The position numbers and the translations under genes were made by a program. This document shows, one piece after another, positions 45,612 through 56,039 of a stretch of 64,000 nt of DNA. Under the pieces are notes generated by a model. That model did no database searches. It had not been told where the DNA came from and saw only the letters and a program-made list of their open reading frames with translations. Each line of letters starts with the position of its first letter. Within the stretch, counting starts at the first letter, position 1. Origin of the DNA: Aplectana chamaeleonis (Eukaryota; Nematoda; Chromadorea; Rhabditida; Cosmocercidae); contig JAPDOI010000172.1 of the NCBI GenBank assembly GCA_029168955.1, positions 310,001 through 374,000 on the forward strand. Reading direction: 5' to 3'.

Positions 45612-46950
45612 GAGACCCTGCACACGTCCCATGATGTCCTGCACACCCCTCTGCACACATTCCATGACATCTTGCACACCCCTACTGCGGTCCTGCACAC
45701 GTTCCATGATGTCCTGCACACTCCTACCGAGGTCCTGCACACATTCCATAACGTCCTGCACACCCCTACTGCGGTCCTGCACACGTTCCATGATGTCCTG
45801 CACACTCCTACCGAGGGCCTGCACACATTCCATGAAATCTTGCATCCCTACTGCGGTCCTGCACACGTCCCATAATGTCCTGCACTTTCCTACTGAGGTC
45901 CTGCACACATTCCATGACATCCTGCACACCCCTACTGCGGACCTGCACACGACCCGTGATGTCCTGCACACTCCTACCGAGGGCCTGCACACATTCCATG
46001 AAATCTTGCATCCCTACTGCGGTCCTGCACACGTCCCATGATGTCCTGCACACTCCTACTGCGGTCCTGCACACGTTCCATGATGTCCTGCACACTCCTA
46101 CCAAGGTCCTGCCCACATTCCATGAAATCTTGCATCCCTACTGCGGTCCTGCACACGTCCCATGATGTCCTGCACTTTCCTACTGAGGTCCTGCACATTC
46201 CATGACATCCTGCACACCCCTACTGTGGACCTGCACGACCCGTGATGTCTTGCACACTCCTACCAAGGGCCTGCACACATTCCATGAAATCTTGCATCCC
46301 TACTGCGGTCCTGCACACGTCCCATGATGTCCTGCACACTCCTACTGCGGTCCTGCACACGTTCCATGATGTCCTGCACACTCCTACCAAGGTCCTGCCC
46401 ACATTCCATGAAATCTTGCACACCCCAACTACGGACCTGCACACGACCCATGATGTCCTGCACACTCCTACCGAGGTCCTGCACACATTCCATGAAATCT
46501 TGCACACCCCTACTGAGGTCCTGCACACATTTCATGATGTCCTGCACACTCCTACTGAGATCCTGCACACATTCCATGACATCTTGCACACCCCTACTGA
46601 GGGCTTGCACACGTCCCATGATGTCCTGCACACTCCTACTGCGGTCCTGCACACGTCGCATGATGTCCTGCACACTTTTACTGCGGTCCTGCACACGTTC
46701 CATGATGTCCTGCGCACTCCTACCGAGGTCCTGCACACATTGCATGAAATCTTGCACACCCCAACTACGGACCTGCACACGACCCATGATGTCCTGCACA
46801 CTCCTACCGAGGTCCTGCACACATTCCATGAAATCTTGCACACTCCTACTGAGGTCCTGCACACATTCTACGGCGACCTGCACTCCCCTACTGAGGTCAT
46901 GCTGTAGTTCCATGACGTCCTGCATACTCCTGTTGCGGTCCCGCATAGTT
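45612..46950. repeat. 21-bp minisatellite, array 2, with a 42-bp dimer
   Basis: About 64 units of 21 bp. Type a is CCTGCACACRTTCCATGATG followed by T. Type b is CCTGCACACTCCTACYGMGG followed by T. They mostly alternate, giving a 42-bp higher-order unit. The shared core GTCCTGCACAC is the complement of array 1's GTGTGCAGGAC. A 19-nt variant unit (CTTGCATCCCTACTGCGGT) occurs four times, at 45839, 46005, 46129 and 46291. All three frames on one strand and two on the other stay open for 190-266 codons with Cys or His every seven residues. These are by-products of a stop-poor 21-nt period. Confidence 0.92.
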
Positions 46951-48079
46951 AACTTACACTTCAGCACACCTTACGACACCTTCTTATCGTTGATGCGCAT
47001 GGTACGAACACGCGCCTCGCTCAGAAACATCCCCCCGCACCACCGTCCTCTTCCGATCCCGACGTTTAGAGTACACCACCCTAGAGAGCAAGGTGTTTAT
47101 ATGAAGTCTCTTAGAAAACAATAACTGATAACGAAGAAACCCGTCATTCTAATGAAGTAATATTGAGAGGCCGGTTTCTATGTTTGAACCGCCTGTAAGT
47201 CTTCAGGAGTGAAAATGGTGAGTTCTGCTGGTTATTTTTGGCATCCCCCGTGCCCGATCGCCTCTGGTCACCAAGTTTCAACAACTTGGTCCACGCCGTC
47301 CAAAAAAATGAAATGTGACGGACGGAGGCGGAGGCGGAAGCGGAGGAAGGCGAAGGCGGAGAGGCGGAGGCGGTGGCGGAGAAAATTTTGCGTCATTCGA
47401 GGCGCCATATCTTTTGAGAGCGGTGACCGATCTCAATGAAAGTTGGCCCAGATACGTATTTGGATTAGACCCTTCGAATGATGTACAACTTACTTTTCTG
47501 GTGACTGTATGAATAGGTGATCTCGGTATAGGGCATGCGCGCGGTAAGAGATCAAAGCCAAATCTGGTGAGCGCCTCGCGCTCACCAGAATCTAAGAAAT
47601 TTTTAACCACTTGGCTGAATTAACTTCTCTCACCGGTTTTCTCCAACTTTTTTTCATCAGTATTCGTCGCAATCCGATCAATAAATGACGAAATAAATTT
47701 TCTTCGGGTAGAAACTTGTGTATATTAAATGACAGCAATGTTTAAATGTCAAGATTAGAAAAAAATAAATGTAGATTTATATGTAGCTGTCGTCTTTGTT
47801 TCCACTGCATGGGTTGTAGGGATAAACACATTCGTCCATTTTTAAAATTAATCTTTACGGTGAGGATTTCTAGAAAATACTGTACCAATAGAACGGTGCT
47901 TTGTAGGAGTTGCAAACCGTATCTCAGTGTTCGACACATGAGATAAGGTTTGAGCCTCCTAAGAAATACTACTTCATCCCTACAATGATTGAGCAGTGAG
48001 AACTGCTAGGAATCAATGCAGCGATAGAGTAGTGTTCCCTGGGTGGATCGGGAAGTGTTGTTGATAAGTTAATGGGCTA
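46951..48079. other. Unassigned sequence with a GGAGGC-rich microsatellite
   Basis: Bases 47323-47386 are a degenerate (GGAGGC)n purine run (GGCGGAGGCGGAAGCGGAGG). A short perfect hairpin, CTGGTGAGCGC and GCGCTCACCAG, lies at about 47564-47590. No gene is recognised. Confidence 0.5.
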
Positions 48080-48362
48080 TACTGTGCTTCTCTGGACCAA
48101 ATTACGGTCCGCAGTTGCGTCTCGACACGCTTTGCGGCCGCGCGCGTTCGAGTCGGAAGAGTTACCAGCGCCACAGCCGCCGATCTGTTGACTCTAGGTG
48201 GATTTTAGAAACTGGAAAGTAAACAAAATTGCAGAAAACTGTATAAAAAGGCCATATCGAGTCGGCTTTGGCGCTGGAAACTCGACTGACACGAGCGCGT
48301 GCGGTCGCAAAGCGTGTCGAGACGCAACTGCGGACCGGAATTTGGCCCAGATAAGCACAGTA
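48080..48362. mobile_element. Family H TIR element, copy H2
   Basis: Left TACTGTGCTTCTCTGGACCA and right GGCCCAGATAAGCACAGTA continue into CGGTCCGCAGTTGCGTC, CGACACGCTTTGC and complements, about 65-70 bp per arm. Opposite orientation to H1. The TA edges suggest TA target choice. Confidence 0.85.
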
Positions 48363-48440
48363 CTTGTCAGCTACATTCTGCTATACGGTATCAACAACTA
48401 GATAACAGCAAAAGGCTGCTAACTTGTTTTAGAGTTGTTC

Positions 48441-48901
48441 TTAAAGGCAGGGTTCTCGATAAAATCGGTTGTTGGGCTATCCCCATGGAATGATAGATCT
48501 GGCCATCACAAAAGTGAAAATAAGTAAAAAATTGCAGTTAAAACGTTCAGGAACAAGTTATGGCTTGGTGTCCTCCCGCCCCCAATTATCGAGATTAGTG
48601 TAAAAGCCTATTTTGTCGACTTTATTTTGCTTCTAAAGTAATTGTTGAACATTAGTGGAGACTACTGAGTACTTTAATAGCGAAATAAATGTCGTATAAG
48701 CAAGCATTAATGAAAATCGCGTTAATTAGGGGGCCGGCCGACACCGGTAATTAGCCGTTATACTTTGTTTTTTTGGCGTTTTTTCCACGAATTTCCGGGT
48801 TTTCTCACTTACTTTTACTTTTGTGATGACCAAATCTACATTCTTATGAAAAGAGCTCAAAAGTCGTTTTTATCGGGAACCCTGCCTTTAAAGTAAGAAG
48901 A
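48441..48901. mobile_element. TTAA-group family V, copy V1
   Basis: Begins TTAAAGGCAGGGTTCTCGAT and ends ATCGGGAACCCTGCCTTTAA. The TIR extends, with gaps, to about 110 bp through GATCTGGCCATCACAAAAGT on the left and its diverged complement ACTTTTGTGATGACCAAATC on the right. The GGGTT variant of the terminus distinguishes V from B. Confidence 0.85.
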
Positions 48902-49752
48902 ATTGTTGGTGACAAGTTGATGAGTCTCAAGTTGTTATCCACGTAAGAACAACTATACCGTGGTTCGTAACGGCGACAAGCAGAAAGTTGTTCTCAAAGT
49001 CGAAATCAAGTAAACGAAAATCTTCTGAGTTAACCATCACTGATGACAAATTATTCATGATCTGTGATGGTAGTAGACCTACTAATTACTGCTTCATCCG
49101 TGCCCCAATAATTTGGGAAACACTTTCTTTGTTGTTGTGTGTCGGTGTGTGGCAATACGGTGCCGCGCAAATTTTTGCAAAAACGGCGTTTTTTTGCAGG
49201 CGAAAGAAAAGTGCCGCTTTGCTATAACTCGCTTCACTTATTTCTAAACGAATTTTGAAGTTATTTTTGAAATCCTCTCAAGGAGAGGATTAGAAAGTTG
49301 CATAGAAGTATAAATGCTCACGCGATTTGTAAGCCCTTATAGCAGAAAAACCGTTTCAACATTTGAGTTCGATATAAGAGATTTGGCTTTCCGCCGCATA
49401 GGCGCACCGCGCCTGCACAAGGAACAACCGGCGAATCTTAGGCTTCGTCCATAGCATACGTCCTAGCGTCAAATGACCGTAAAGTGACGCTGGGGATTTG
49501 CATCTTCAGCATTTCTTATTGATCTGACTTCTCAGCGACCACTGCAGCCGGCCAGTCGCTGACGGTGGAGGCATAGTGACCGTAACGGCTGTCACTAATA
49601 TTATTGATACCATCGTTAACCATGCGCCTTCCCCGGACACGTTGAATGCGCCAGCCGTCGAGAGTCATGCGCCAGCGTTTGTGCGCTGGCGCATGATGCT
49701 CCGACGCCTTGACGCTTTGCCGCTGGTCGTCTGCTGTGGACAGAGCCTTACA
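48902..49752. other. Unassigned sequence with an empty site for I2 and a perfect hairpin
   Basis: Bases 49386-49446 (TTCCGCCGCATAGG, CACCGCGCCTGCACA, ACAACCGGCGAATCTTAG) match the two flanks of I2 (58800-58839 and 60211-60231) joined together. TCATGCGCCAGCG at 49665-49677 pairs perfectly with CGCTGGCGCATGA at 49684-49696. Confidence 0.7.
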
Positions 49753-49912
49753 AAAATCTCGATAATTTGGGGCGGGAGGACACCGAGCAATAACTTGTTC
49801 CTAAGCGTTTTTTCTCCAATTTTTTACTTGCTTTAACTTTTGTGATGGCCAGATCTACCATTCTATAGGGATGGCACAATAACCAATTTTATTGAGAACC
49901 CTGCCTTTGAAA
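49753..49912 (-). mobile_element. Family V, partial copy V2
   Basis: About 160 bp matching the reverse complement of the left third of V1: GGGGCGGGAGGACACCGAGC, ATAACTTGTTCCT, TTTTGTGATGGCCAGATCTA and a terminus GAGAACCCTGCCTTTGA. The other end is missing, so this is a truncated copy. Confidence 0.8.
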
Positions 49913-50056
49913 TTAGGATTATGGTCTGTTTGAAACGTAATCGGGTCGAGTTTCGAGCAATGAAGGTTGTTGGGTTGCTCGTTGATGGCGAGTGATATTG
50001 GGATCACCTCCGTGCAGTGTGTTGCGAAAATTGTATTTGCGGTGAGGGGGGAGCGT

Positions 50057-50263
50057 ATGGTTGCCGTTTTCAATTTAGCCTGGACTAGACGGATGGCCGT
50101 GCGGGGTTGGCGGCCTCACTGGAGAATGGGTTTTGAACTCGCGCGGGGTAATCTACCGTCGCAGCCCCGTCCATTCATCAGACTAAAATTGATGCGCAAA
50201 CTCTATCTCTTCCTGAGAGGGGCGCTGAGGAACAAGACAGGTTGTTTCCAAAATCGTTCTTAG
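50057..50263 (+). CDS. Hypothetical short open frame K1
   Basis: A 68-codon frame starting MVAVFNLAWTRRMAVRG, rich in Arg and Trp, containing GWRPHWRMGF and SQPRPFIRLK. A diverged copy (K2, 59767-59907, minus) keeps the frame, with an in-frame 6-nt length difference and an identical AVRGWRPHWRMGF segment. A longer frame from 49967 exists, but K2 homology begins only at this ATG. No domain is recognised and there is no signal peptide. The shared segment could equally be a noncoding repeat, because substitutions are not obviously biased to silent sites. Confidence 0.25.
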   Translation: MVAVFNLAWTRRMAVRGWRPHWRMGFELARGNLPSQPRPFIRLKLMRKLYLFLRGALRNKTGCFQNRS

Positions 50264-51166
50264 ATCAGTCTAGGACATATGGACGATTACTACTAGGGGC
50301 GTCTGGAACGGGCGAGAGAGCCCTAAGAACATGCCTTGAGGCTAAGGTTACTGGTGAGACCCTCCCATTTAGTACTTTTGAGGATCGAAAGAAGAATCGC
50401 AGAATTCACCCACAACAGAGGACGGTACTTGATAAATGGGAAGCCGTCAAGCGCTCAATAAGGCCCAGCAATCGGGACTTATCCGCATGGCTGATGGCTG
50501 AAAAAAGGAAGCTTTGAAACGGCAGTAGTAAGAAATACAGCTATTGAGACAGTGAAGGCGAGTGAAAATAATGGGTAGGAGTGTCCTCAACTCTGAAGTA
50601 ACCTGCACACAAGTTCATTCTGCCTACCTACCTGATTTCCTCATGCTGAATTCCATTAAGAAGTATACAATTGTTACAAGACAGAAAACTTAGAGCGAAT
50701 AACTGAAAAAATGAGCTTTAACAAGAAAACTGCGGTATGCGGTTCGTTGTCACCACTCGAATGCTACATAGAGATACGAGTCCATAAAACATCCCAGAGC
50801 TCCTGTCAAGCATGTTTTACGAAAGTTATAATTGTTTGAAGAACGCCCAGCCATATTGGACCGTGAAAGCTGTATGAAATTGTCCTGACCAAGTGAAATA
50901 CGTAATCCTAATTGGAATTTGTTGGATCGCTTCCAGTTTTTTATTGGTCGTTTTTCATGGCATGTCCTACACAAGAAAATTCGAAAAAATAGGGTGAATG
51001 TGCAGTTTTTTATGGATTAGGGACCAACAGATTGTATAAAAGTTTATACTTCTATACAAATACCGATAATAACCTCTACTCTGAATCAAATTATGGCGAT
51101 GCGGAGACTTGTGCGTGAACGAAACGCCGCAAAACGCAGTTTCGGAAAAGAAATTGCGTGGTGCTG
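50264..51166. other. Unassigned sequence
   Basis: The frame 50242-50517 (91 codons) is charged and unrecognised. No repeat is found. Confidence 0.4.
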
Positions 51167-51318
51167 TACAGTCGGCATAGATCCTTATGATACTTTGCAG
51201 TCCCTATTGAAGGTTGGCGCAAACTCAGGGCCATATGCTATGTATAACACAGGTGCACCGAGTCTGTGCGAACCTTCAATGGAAACGCAAAGTATCACAA
51301 GGATTCATGCCGACGGTA
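51167..51318. mobile_element. Family F foldback element, copy F4
   Basis: TACAGTCGGCATAGATCC on the left and GGATTCATGCCGACGGTA on the right enclose TGATACTTTGCAGTCCCTAT and ATGGAAACGCAAAGTATCA. Close relative of F1. Confidence 0.85.
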
Positions 51319-51394
51319 TAAGTATAGTCCGCGCTCGAAATCTCCTAAACCTCTAGGATTAATCTGAAAAGACCGCTTTTATTTCTTCGCAGAA

Positions 51395-52360
51395 AAAGTT
51401 AGGGTGCCCGTCCGGGATTTTTTTCCGAAGAATTTTCCCAAGTTCTGAGCAAAACTTTCAACGGGGGAATATTTAAGGTGCTAACCACGTCCGGAATCCG
51501 TCTGTCGGTATTCTGCAAGCTATTATAGGTTTTGGAGGCGTTGCGCCTTAGTGACCTGGTCTTTCCTAGAATTTCGAAAATCGACAATTGTACTTCCAGT
51601 TCGTGTTCGGCGACCCAACTAACATCGACAGAAGATCTTCGAGCCAATTCTAAGACTGACCGGGCTACCATGTACCCACCGTGACATACCGTAATTCAAG
51701 AAAACTGATAAGCGGACCACCAATACGTGATATGCGGTCCAAAGAACGGATGGGAATGGATTACTTTTGTGACAATTTCATCGTAGAATCATGGAAGCAA
51801 AAGCCGCGTTCGGCTAACAAAGTTCCCTGGAGTGGGAAGTTTCGGATCAAATCGGCTGTGCCGCGAGGTGTGATACATGTCAACTTTGCTCCGACCCCCA
51901 AATCCCGTGATTTCCTCAGCCCCCCCCCATTAGGAGATAATGACCACGACCGGGGATTTGGGAGGGGTGGAGGGAGATCTTCAAATCCCCTTCTAATGTC
52001 CTCGATTGTACCTTGACTGGAGTAAAAAAAAGCTCATAGACGCCGACGCCATTATCGAAGCTGAGGAGCGCTTCACTACGTGGGCGGAGCCTGTTTTCAT
52101 GCCCTAGGGGAGGAAGGTCCGCTTCCCACTGGACGTGGAGGGTTCGGATCCCCTCCATGTGGTATATCACACCTTGCACCGTAGTCTGGGCCGAATGCTT
52201 GAAAAAGTCGACAAGTGGACTTCAGATTTCTAATCAGCACCCAAAACAGCCCCTAAGAAAAAGTTGTGATATTTATCCGAAGCATTTCTTCTGAACACTC
52301 TAAAATTCCTTTCGGGTATCTAATTTTGATTTAGCAAAGCGGTATCCCTAAATTCGCAGA
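51395..52360 (+). repeat. Family G dispersed repeat, copy G7
   Basis: Diverged phrases in G order: GGTGCTAACCACGTCCGGAA, AATTTCGAAAATCGACAATTG, GTGTTCGGCGACCC, CATGTACCCACCGTGACATAC, then after a block at about 51900-52190, CGACAAGTGGACTTCAGA and AATCAGCACCCAAAACAGCC. The middle block (GGAGGGTTCGGATCCCCTCC and a GGGGAGGAAGG stretch) is not seen in other copies and may be an insertion. Confidence 0.55.
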
Positions 52361-52370
52361 ACTTCTAAAA

Positions 52371-53647
52371 AATGCCTACATTTTATAGGCAAAAATTTGG
52401 TGGATGAGTTGACTCTGATTTGTATGGTATTTCTCTTCAGTCGCAGTCGTTGCGCTAGAGCGAACCAGGATGGACGGACCGGCAGGGAAGTGAAAATCGA
52501 AGACGCTGTTGAAGTGAATTAGGAAAGTGGTGTTGTCTGAAGGGGTCGGGCCTGTGCTTCGAGAAAATTTGCATTGACCGTGGCGGGACGGCACCGCAAC
52601 CTTAGACCGTGCCGCGGCGATGTCGCAACGGCAGTGATCCGAGCCCGTGCCGCGACACTAGCAACTGCTCCGGAATCTCCGAAGATTCCTTCTTGTCTGC
52701 AACAGTACAGCAACGGCACCGCAATCATGAACGGTACCGCGATAGCGAAGCGTGGGCCGCGCAACAGTTCCTGCCGACTTCGCGATATCACCGCGACGCC
52801 ACCGCTACACTACTCCGGAACCATTTTACAGCAGGCACGGCTGCCGTGGCAACCGCAGGCACGGCTGCCGTGGCAGACATCAAAAAACATGGTAAAGCGA
52901 ATCATCACGTGTTAATGTGCTTACCATGAGCACAGCCGGTACAAAAGGTGCCTCATCTCACTCGAGTTCTCATTCGGCATTCTGATGCCACCCTGGAAGG
53001 TGACTTCGAGTCTCTCTCAGGAGTCCAGCTTAATTTTGACAGCTGGGGGATAGGGGATCCTCACGGCTAGGGGGTGGGGCGGTTTTGGCCGCAGTTTGCA
53101 GGGAGGCTGGTTTCTCACCTCAGACCTCGGCGAAGGTTACGCCCTTTTAGCGGACCGAGTCGGGGCAGCCGGTTTCAGGCAACGTCGCGGTAGGGTTGAC
53201 GTACCTCCGGAATGGGTTTCGGAGCCATCGCGTCCTGGTTGAGACACAGCAGCGGGGAGGTTGATGCAGTGGCATTGCTCGTGGAGGGATTTTGGATAGA
53301 CACTACCCTGCAGGCACCGATTAGGAGCCTTTAAGGCAGGGTTCGTCTGCCGCCGGGGCAAATTTTCTCAGAGTGGTGTTGCTAGTAGCTGCCGCTGTGG
53401 AGAGTAGATTGAGCATAGAATCATTCATTGCATACCACATGGCCCTTTAATATGGTGGGCTATCAAACACTAACAAACAACAAGTTTCATCGGGCTGATA
53501 GCCGCCTTCACACGCTTATATATTGCTTAATTGGAGGAATTGAGAACTCGAACTTGGCAGGTGTCACACAGGAAAGGTCTAAGACTCAACTGCATGAAAA
53601 TACCGAAATTCATGTCTTACTGTGCGGGTGTAGGTACTGTGCATTCA
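52371..53647. mobile_element. Family C TTAA element, copy C3, split by a GC-rich insert
   Basis: The left part (52371-52556: AAAATTTGGTGGATGAGTTG, TTGCGCTAGAGCGAACCAGGA, GGGGTCGGGCCTGTG) and right part (53513-53647: CGCTTATATATTGCTTAATTG, CAACTGCATGAAAATACCG, GGTACTGTGCATTCAAG) match C1 and C2 in order. Between them is about 955 bp of foreign sequence. The 5' half of the element is truncated. Confidence 0.65.
52557..53512. mobile_element. GC-rich insert inside C3
   Basis: Markedly GC-rich relative to surroundings, with repeated GGCACCGCAA and ACCGTGCCGCGG words and a 24-bp duplication around GGCACGGCTGCCGTGGCA (52833-52885). The right part (52930-53400), read on the minus strand, has a 74-codon frame ending LKPAAPTRSAKRA. 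It could be a leader region of a retroelement, but no enzymatic domain is visible and I cannot identify it. Confidence 0.45.
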
Positions 53648-54589
53648 AGAGCAATTTGCACGGCAACGAAAATCCCCGAATTTATGAGTCACTCCGTATA
53701 CCTACAACATCCAGAACATGGCTTTCTAAGACATCAGGTTATCTGTAAAATAGGCTCTTGTTGGAAACCGAGTACTCAGTTTGGGAACTGCCGAATTCTT
53801 GGAAGGGTTAGATTGAATCAATAGTCAAGTGCCGAAGAGAATGGATGTTGAGGGGATCATAAGTGATAATAAATACTGCTCACCATGATGGAAACCAGAG
53901 TGCAGAAATCGCAAATAGAATCGTATCCATTCAGACTAGCAGGCAGGGTCGTTGCAGCAGTACATAAATATTATCTCGCCCAGATGAGTCCGAGAGGAGC
54001 CAGCAGCGGAACTGCTGGTCATGGCAAAATATTACCATGAAAAGGAGATTTTGACATGATACACCCAATGAACGTTTCTCCGACCGGCTCAGAAAGGGAG
54101 AGAAAGGCTTCAGATGTTTAGGGTTTCCTAAACGAAAACGAAGTTTAGGTTGAGAATGGTCAGTAGCTCTATTAGGCATGGTTTCAAACACTCGATCATA
54201 ACGGAGAATACTCTCGAAGCTGTAGGCAGACATTGAGGGTTAATTTGACTTGTGAGAAGGATATGATAGAAGGACACTGAAGAATGAGCTTCATTCATAT
54301 TATTTACCTGGATATATATGTCGTATGTCATTTGTCGTTTCATGCCAGCAATGCAGAACACATACAGAGAAATTGTCGCTGGGAGTACCAATGTGTAATC
54401 TGATCTGTGTACTTCAGACAAATGCAATTCAGCTCTGATAGTGGTCAGCGCTGGAAATGAAACGGGAAAGTGACAGGCCAGGTAGTCCGATGAAATGGAA
54501 GGTCTACAAAACAGTAAAAAATGGGTTTAGGTGTGCCAAATTTCCGTCGATTAATTATCGCTTAAAATTGTTTCTAAATTTTTCACTAA
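53648..54589. other. Unassigned sequence
   Basis: Minus-strand frames of about 100 codons (53931-54233, 54128-54427) have no recognised domain. No repeat is found. Confidence 0.4.
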
Positions 54590-55525
54590 GTAGCAGTGTT
54601 CACGATTGTGAGGTTTCCCTTTTTTCGCACGAACGTTAGCATTTATTTTTTTTTATTTTTGTACGATGTTCAAGACAATCGTGCGAAAATTTAGTTTGAA
54701 ACAAATTTGCGTACTATCTAATTATAAAAGCATTTAGTGGCAGCAACAAGACGTAATACATAGAAAACAGAGAAAAGTAGACCAAGACCGGGTTACGCGA
54801 ACTGCACCAACACCAAGCTCTGAGAAGTTTCATGGAAATCCTATGCTTGAACGTCTTCGTCGTGCAAGAGTTTTACTGAGCTTAATGAAGACTGATCCCG
54901 CTTGAGCTGTGAAATTCTGTCACAATTCAATTACAATACAATACAACTGTGAAATCCGATCATGTTGCAGCAATGGCTTCTCCTAAGAGAATTACGGAAA
55001 AAAAGAACGACGAAAATAGCAAGTAATTAGGCGAAACTTGCGTTGATCAGCAGACCTGTCTGCTCGGAACTTCTCAAACATGTTACCGAAGCCTTCCAAC
55101 ATCTTAGAAAAGATTATTTAACGTGCAACTTGGAGTATAACTACGGAAAACAACTTGAGCACACTATTTTTCTTTATATGGGAGCGATGAACAGAAGGTG
55201 GATACGTTACATATCAGTTTTTTTTGTTTTCCAGCTACTACGAGTATATCGACGTTTCTGCGCCCAGACCTAGGTTGCTTGTATGTTGATCCCTCGTAGG
55301 TTACTGAAAGGATTTGGTAAAATTTTTCAAAAATTCTGAGTGATCAGCCGGCCCACGTCATGGGAGAGCTGCCCATCCAAAAGAAGCGGTGTTGCATACT
55401 CGTTATAACCGAGGTACTGTCAAGGTAAAGAGAAAAGTTTACCCTCAGCACTTAGCAAATGACCACATATGTGCAAGAAAGTATAATAGGAATCGGAATT
55501 TATCGCGAACATTGCCTTCAAAGCC
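54590..55525. mobile_element. Possible TTAA-group element U5 (weak)
   Basis: The left AGTAGCAGTGTTCACGATTG and right ATTTATCGCGAACATTGCCTT are diverged, inverted versions of the group terminus, 936 bp apart. Pairing is uncertain and edges have decayed. Confidence 0.35.
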
Positions 55526-56039
55526 CAAATCTATCTCCGATCCGCAAAACTATTGCACCGAACAAGAAGGGAGTAATGAGTATTGATCGAGTAATTTCGC
55601 TCCCAATCACAGCGTCGCGGCTTCCTAAAGGGCCGATTAGGCCAATGGTATACTTTTGCAATACTCGGTCGCGTCGCTCTGCACAGCGAAAACGACCTCC
55701 CGTCGCGGAGCTCTTGCCCTTTCAATCTTTTTCTGTGGCTGTGAGCTGCACAACGACAGCGACAGTGACGACAGGTATCGGCACATTTGCAGTATGTCAG
55801 CCCTCCGCAACACGTCGCTGCGACGGATACGCAGCAACTGTTCCTGCGACGGCCAGTGCCGTTGCTCCTATGCTGGTCCCGCCACGATTTGTGCTAAATG
55901 TCACGACTGTCGCTCATGACAGCGACAAAGTATACCATTGACCATAGAGTCCCACCGCTGAATGCAGTATCAATCATGCGGTATTTCAGATCCATTAAAC
56001 TCCATTGCGTGCTAACGCCCCTTTCAGCGGCGGGCTTTT
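55526..56039. other. Unassigned sequence
   Basis: A plus-strand frame 55459-55941 (160 codons) runs in from U5, is Ala/Thr/Val-rich and unrecognised. A CGACAG-rich patch lies at 55750-55920. No gene is called. Confidence 0.3.

Noticed and set aside
45466..47124. Overlapping open frames of 190-266 codons on both strands
   Set aside because: They come from the 21-nt minisatellite, whose period preserves frame and whose unit lacks stops. No conserved sequence outside the repeat supports a protein.
52120..52165. T-arm-like GGAGGGTTCGGATCCCCTCC
   Set aside because: The loop is the wrong size when the stem is drawn and there is no A box or acceptor stem.
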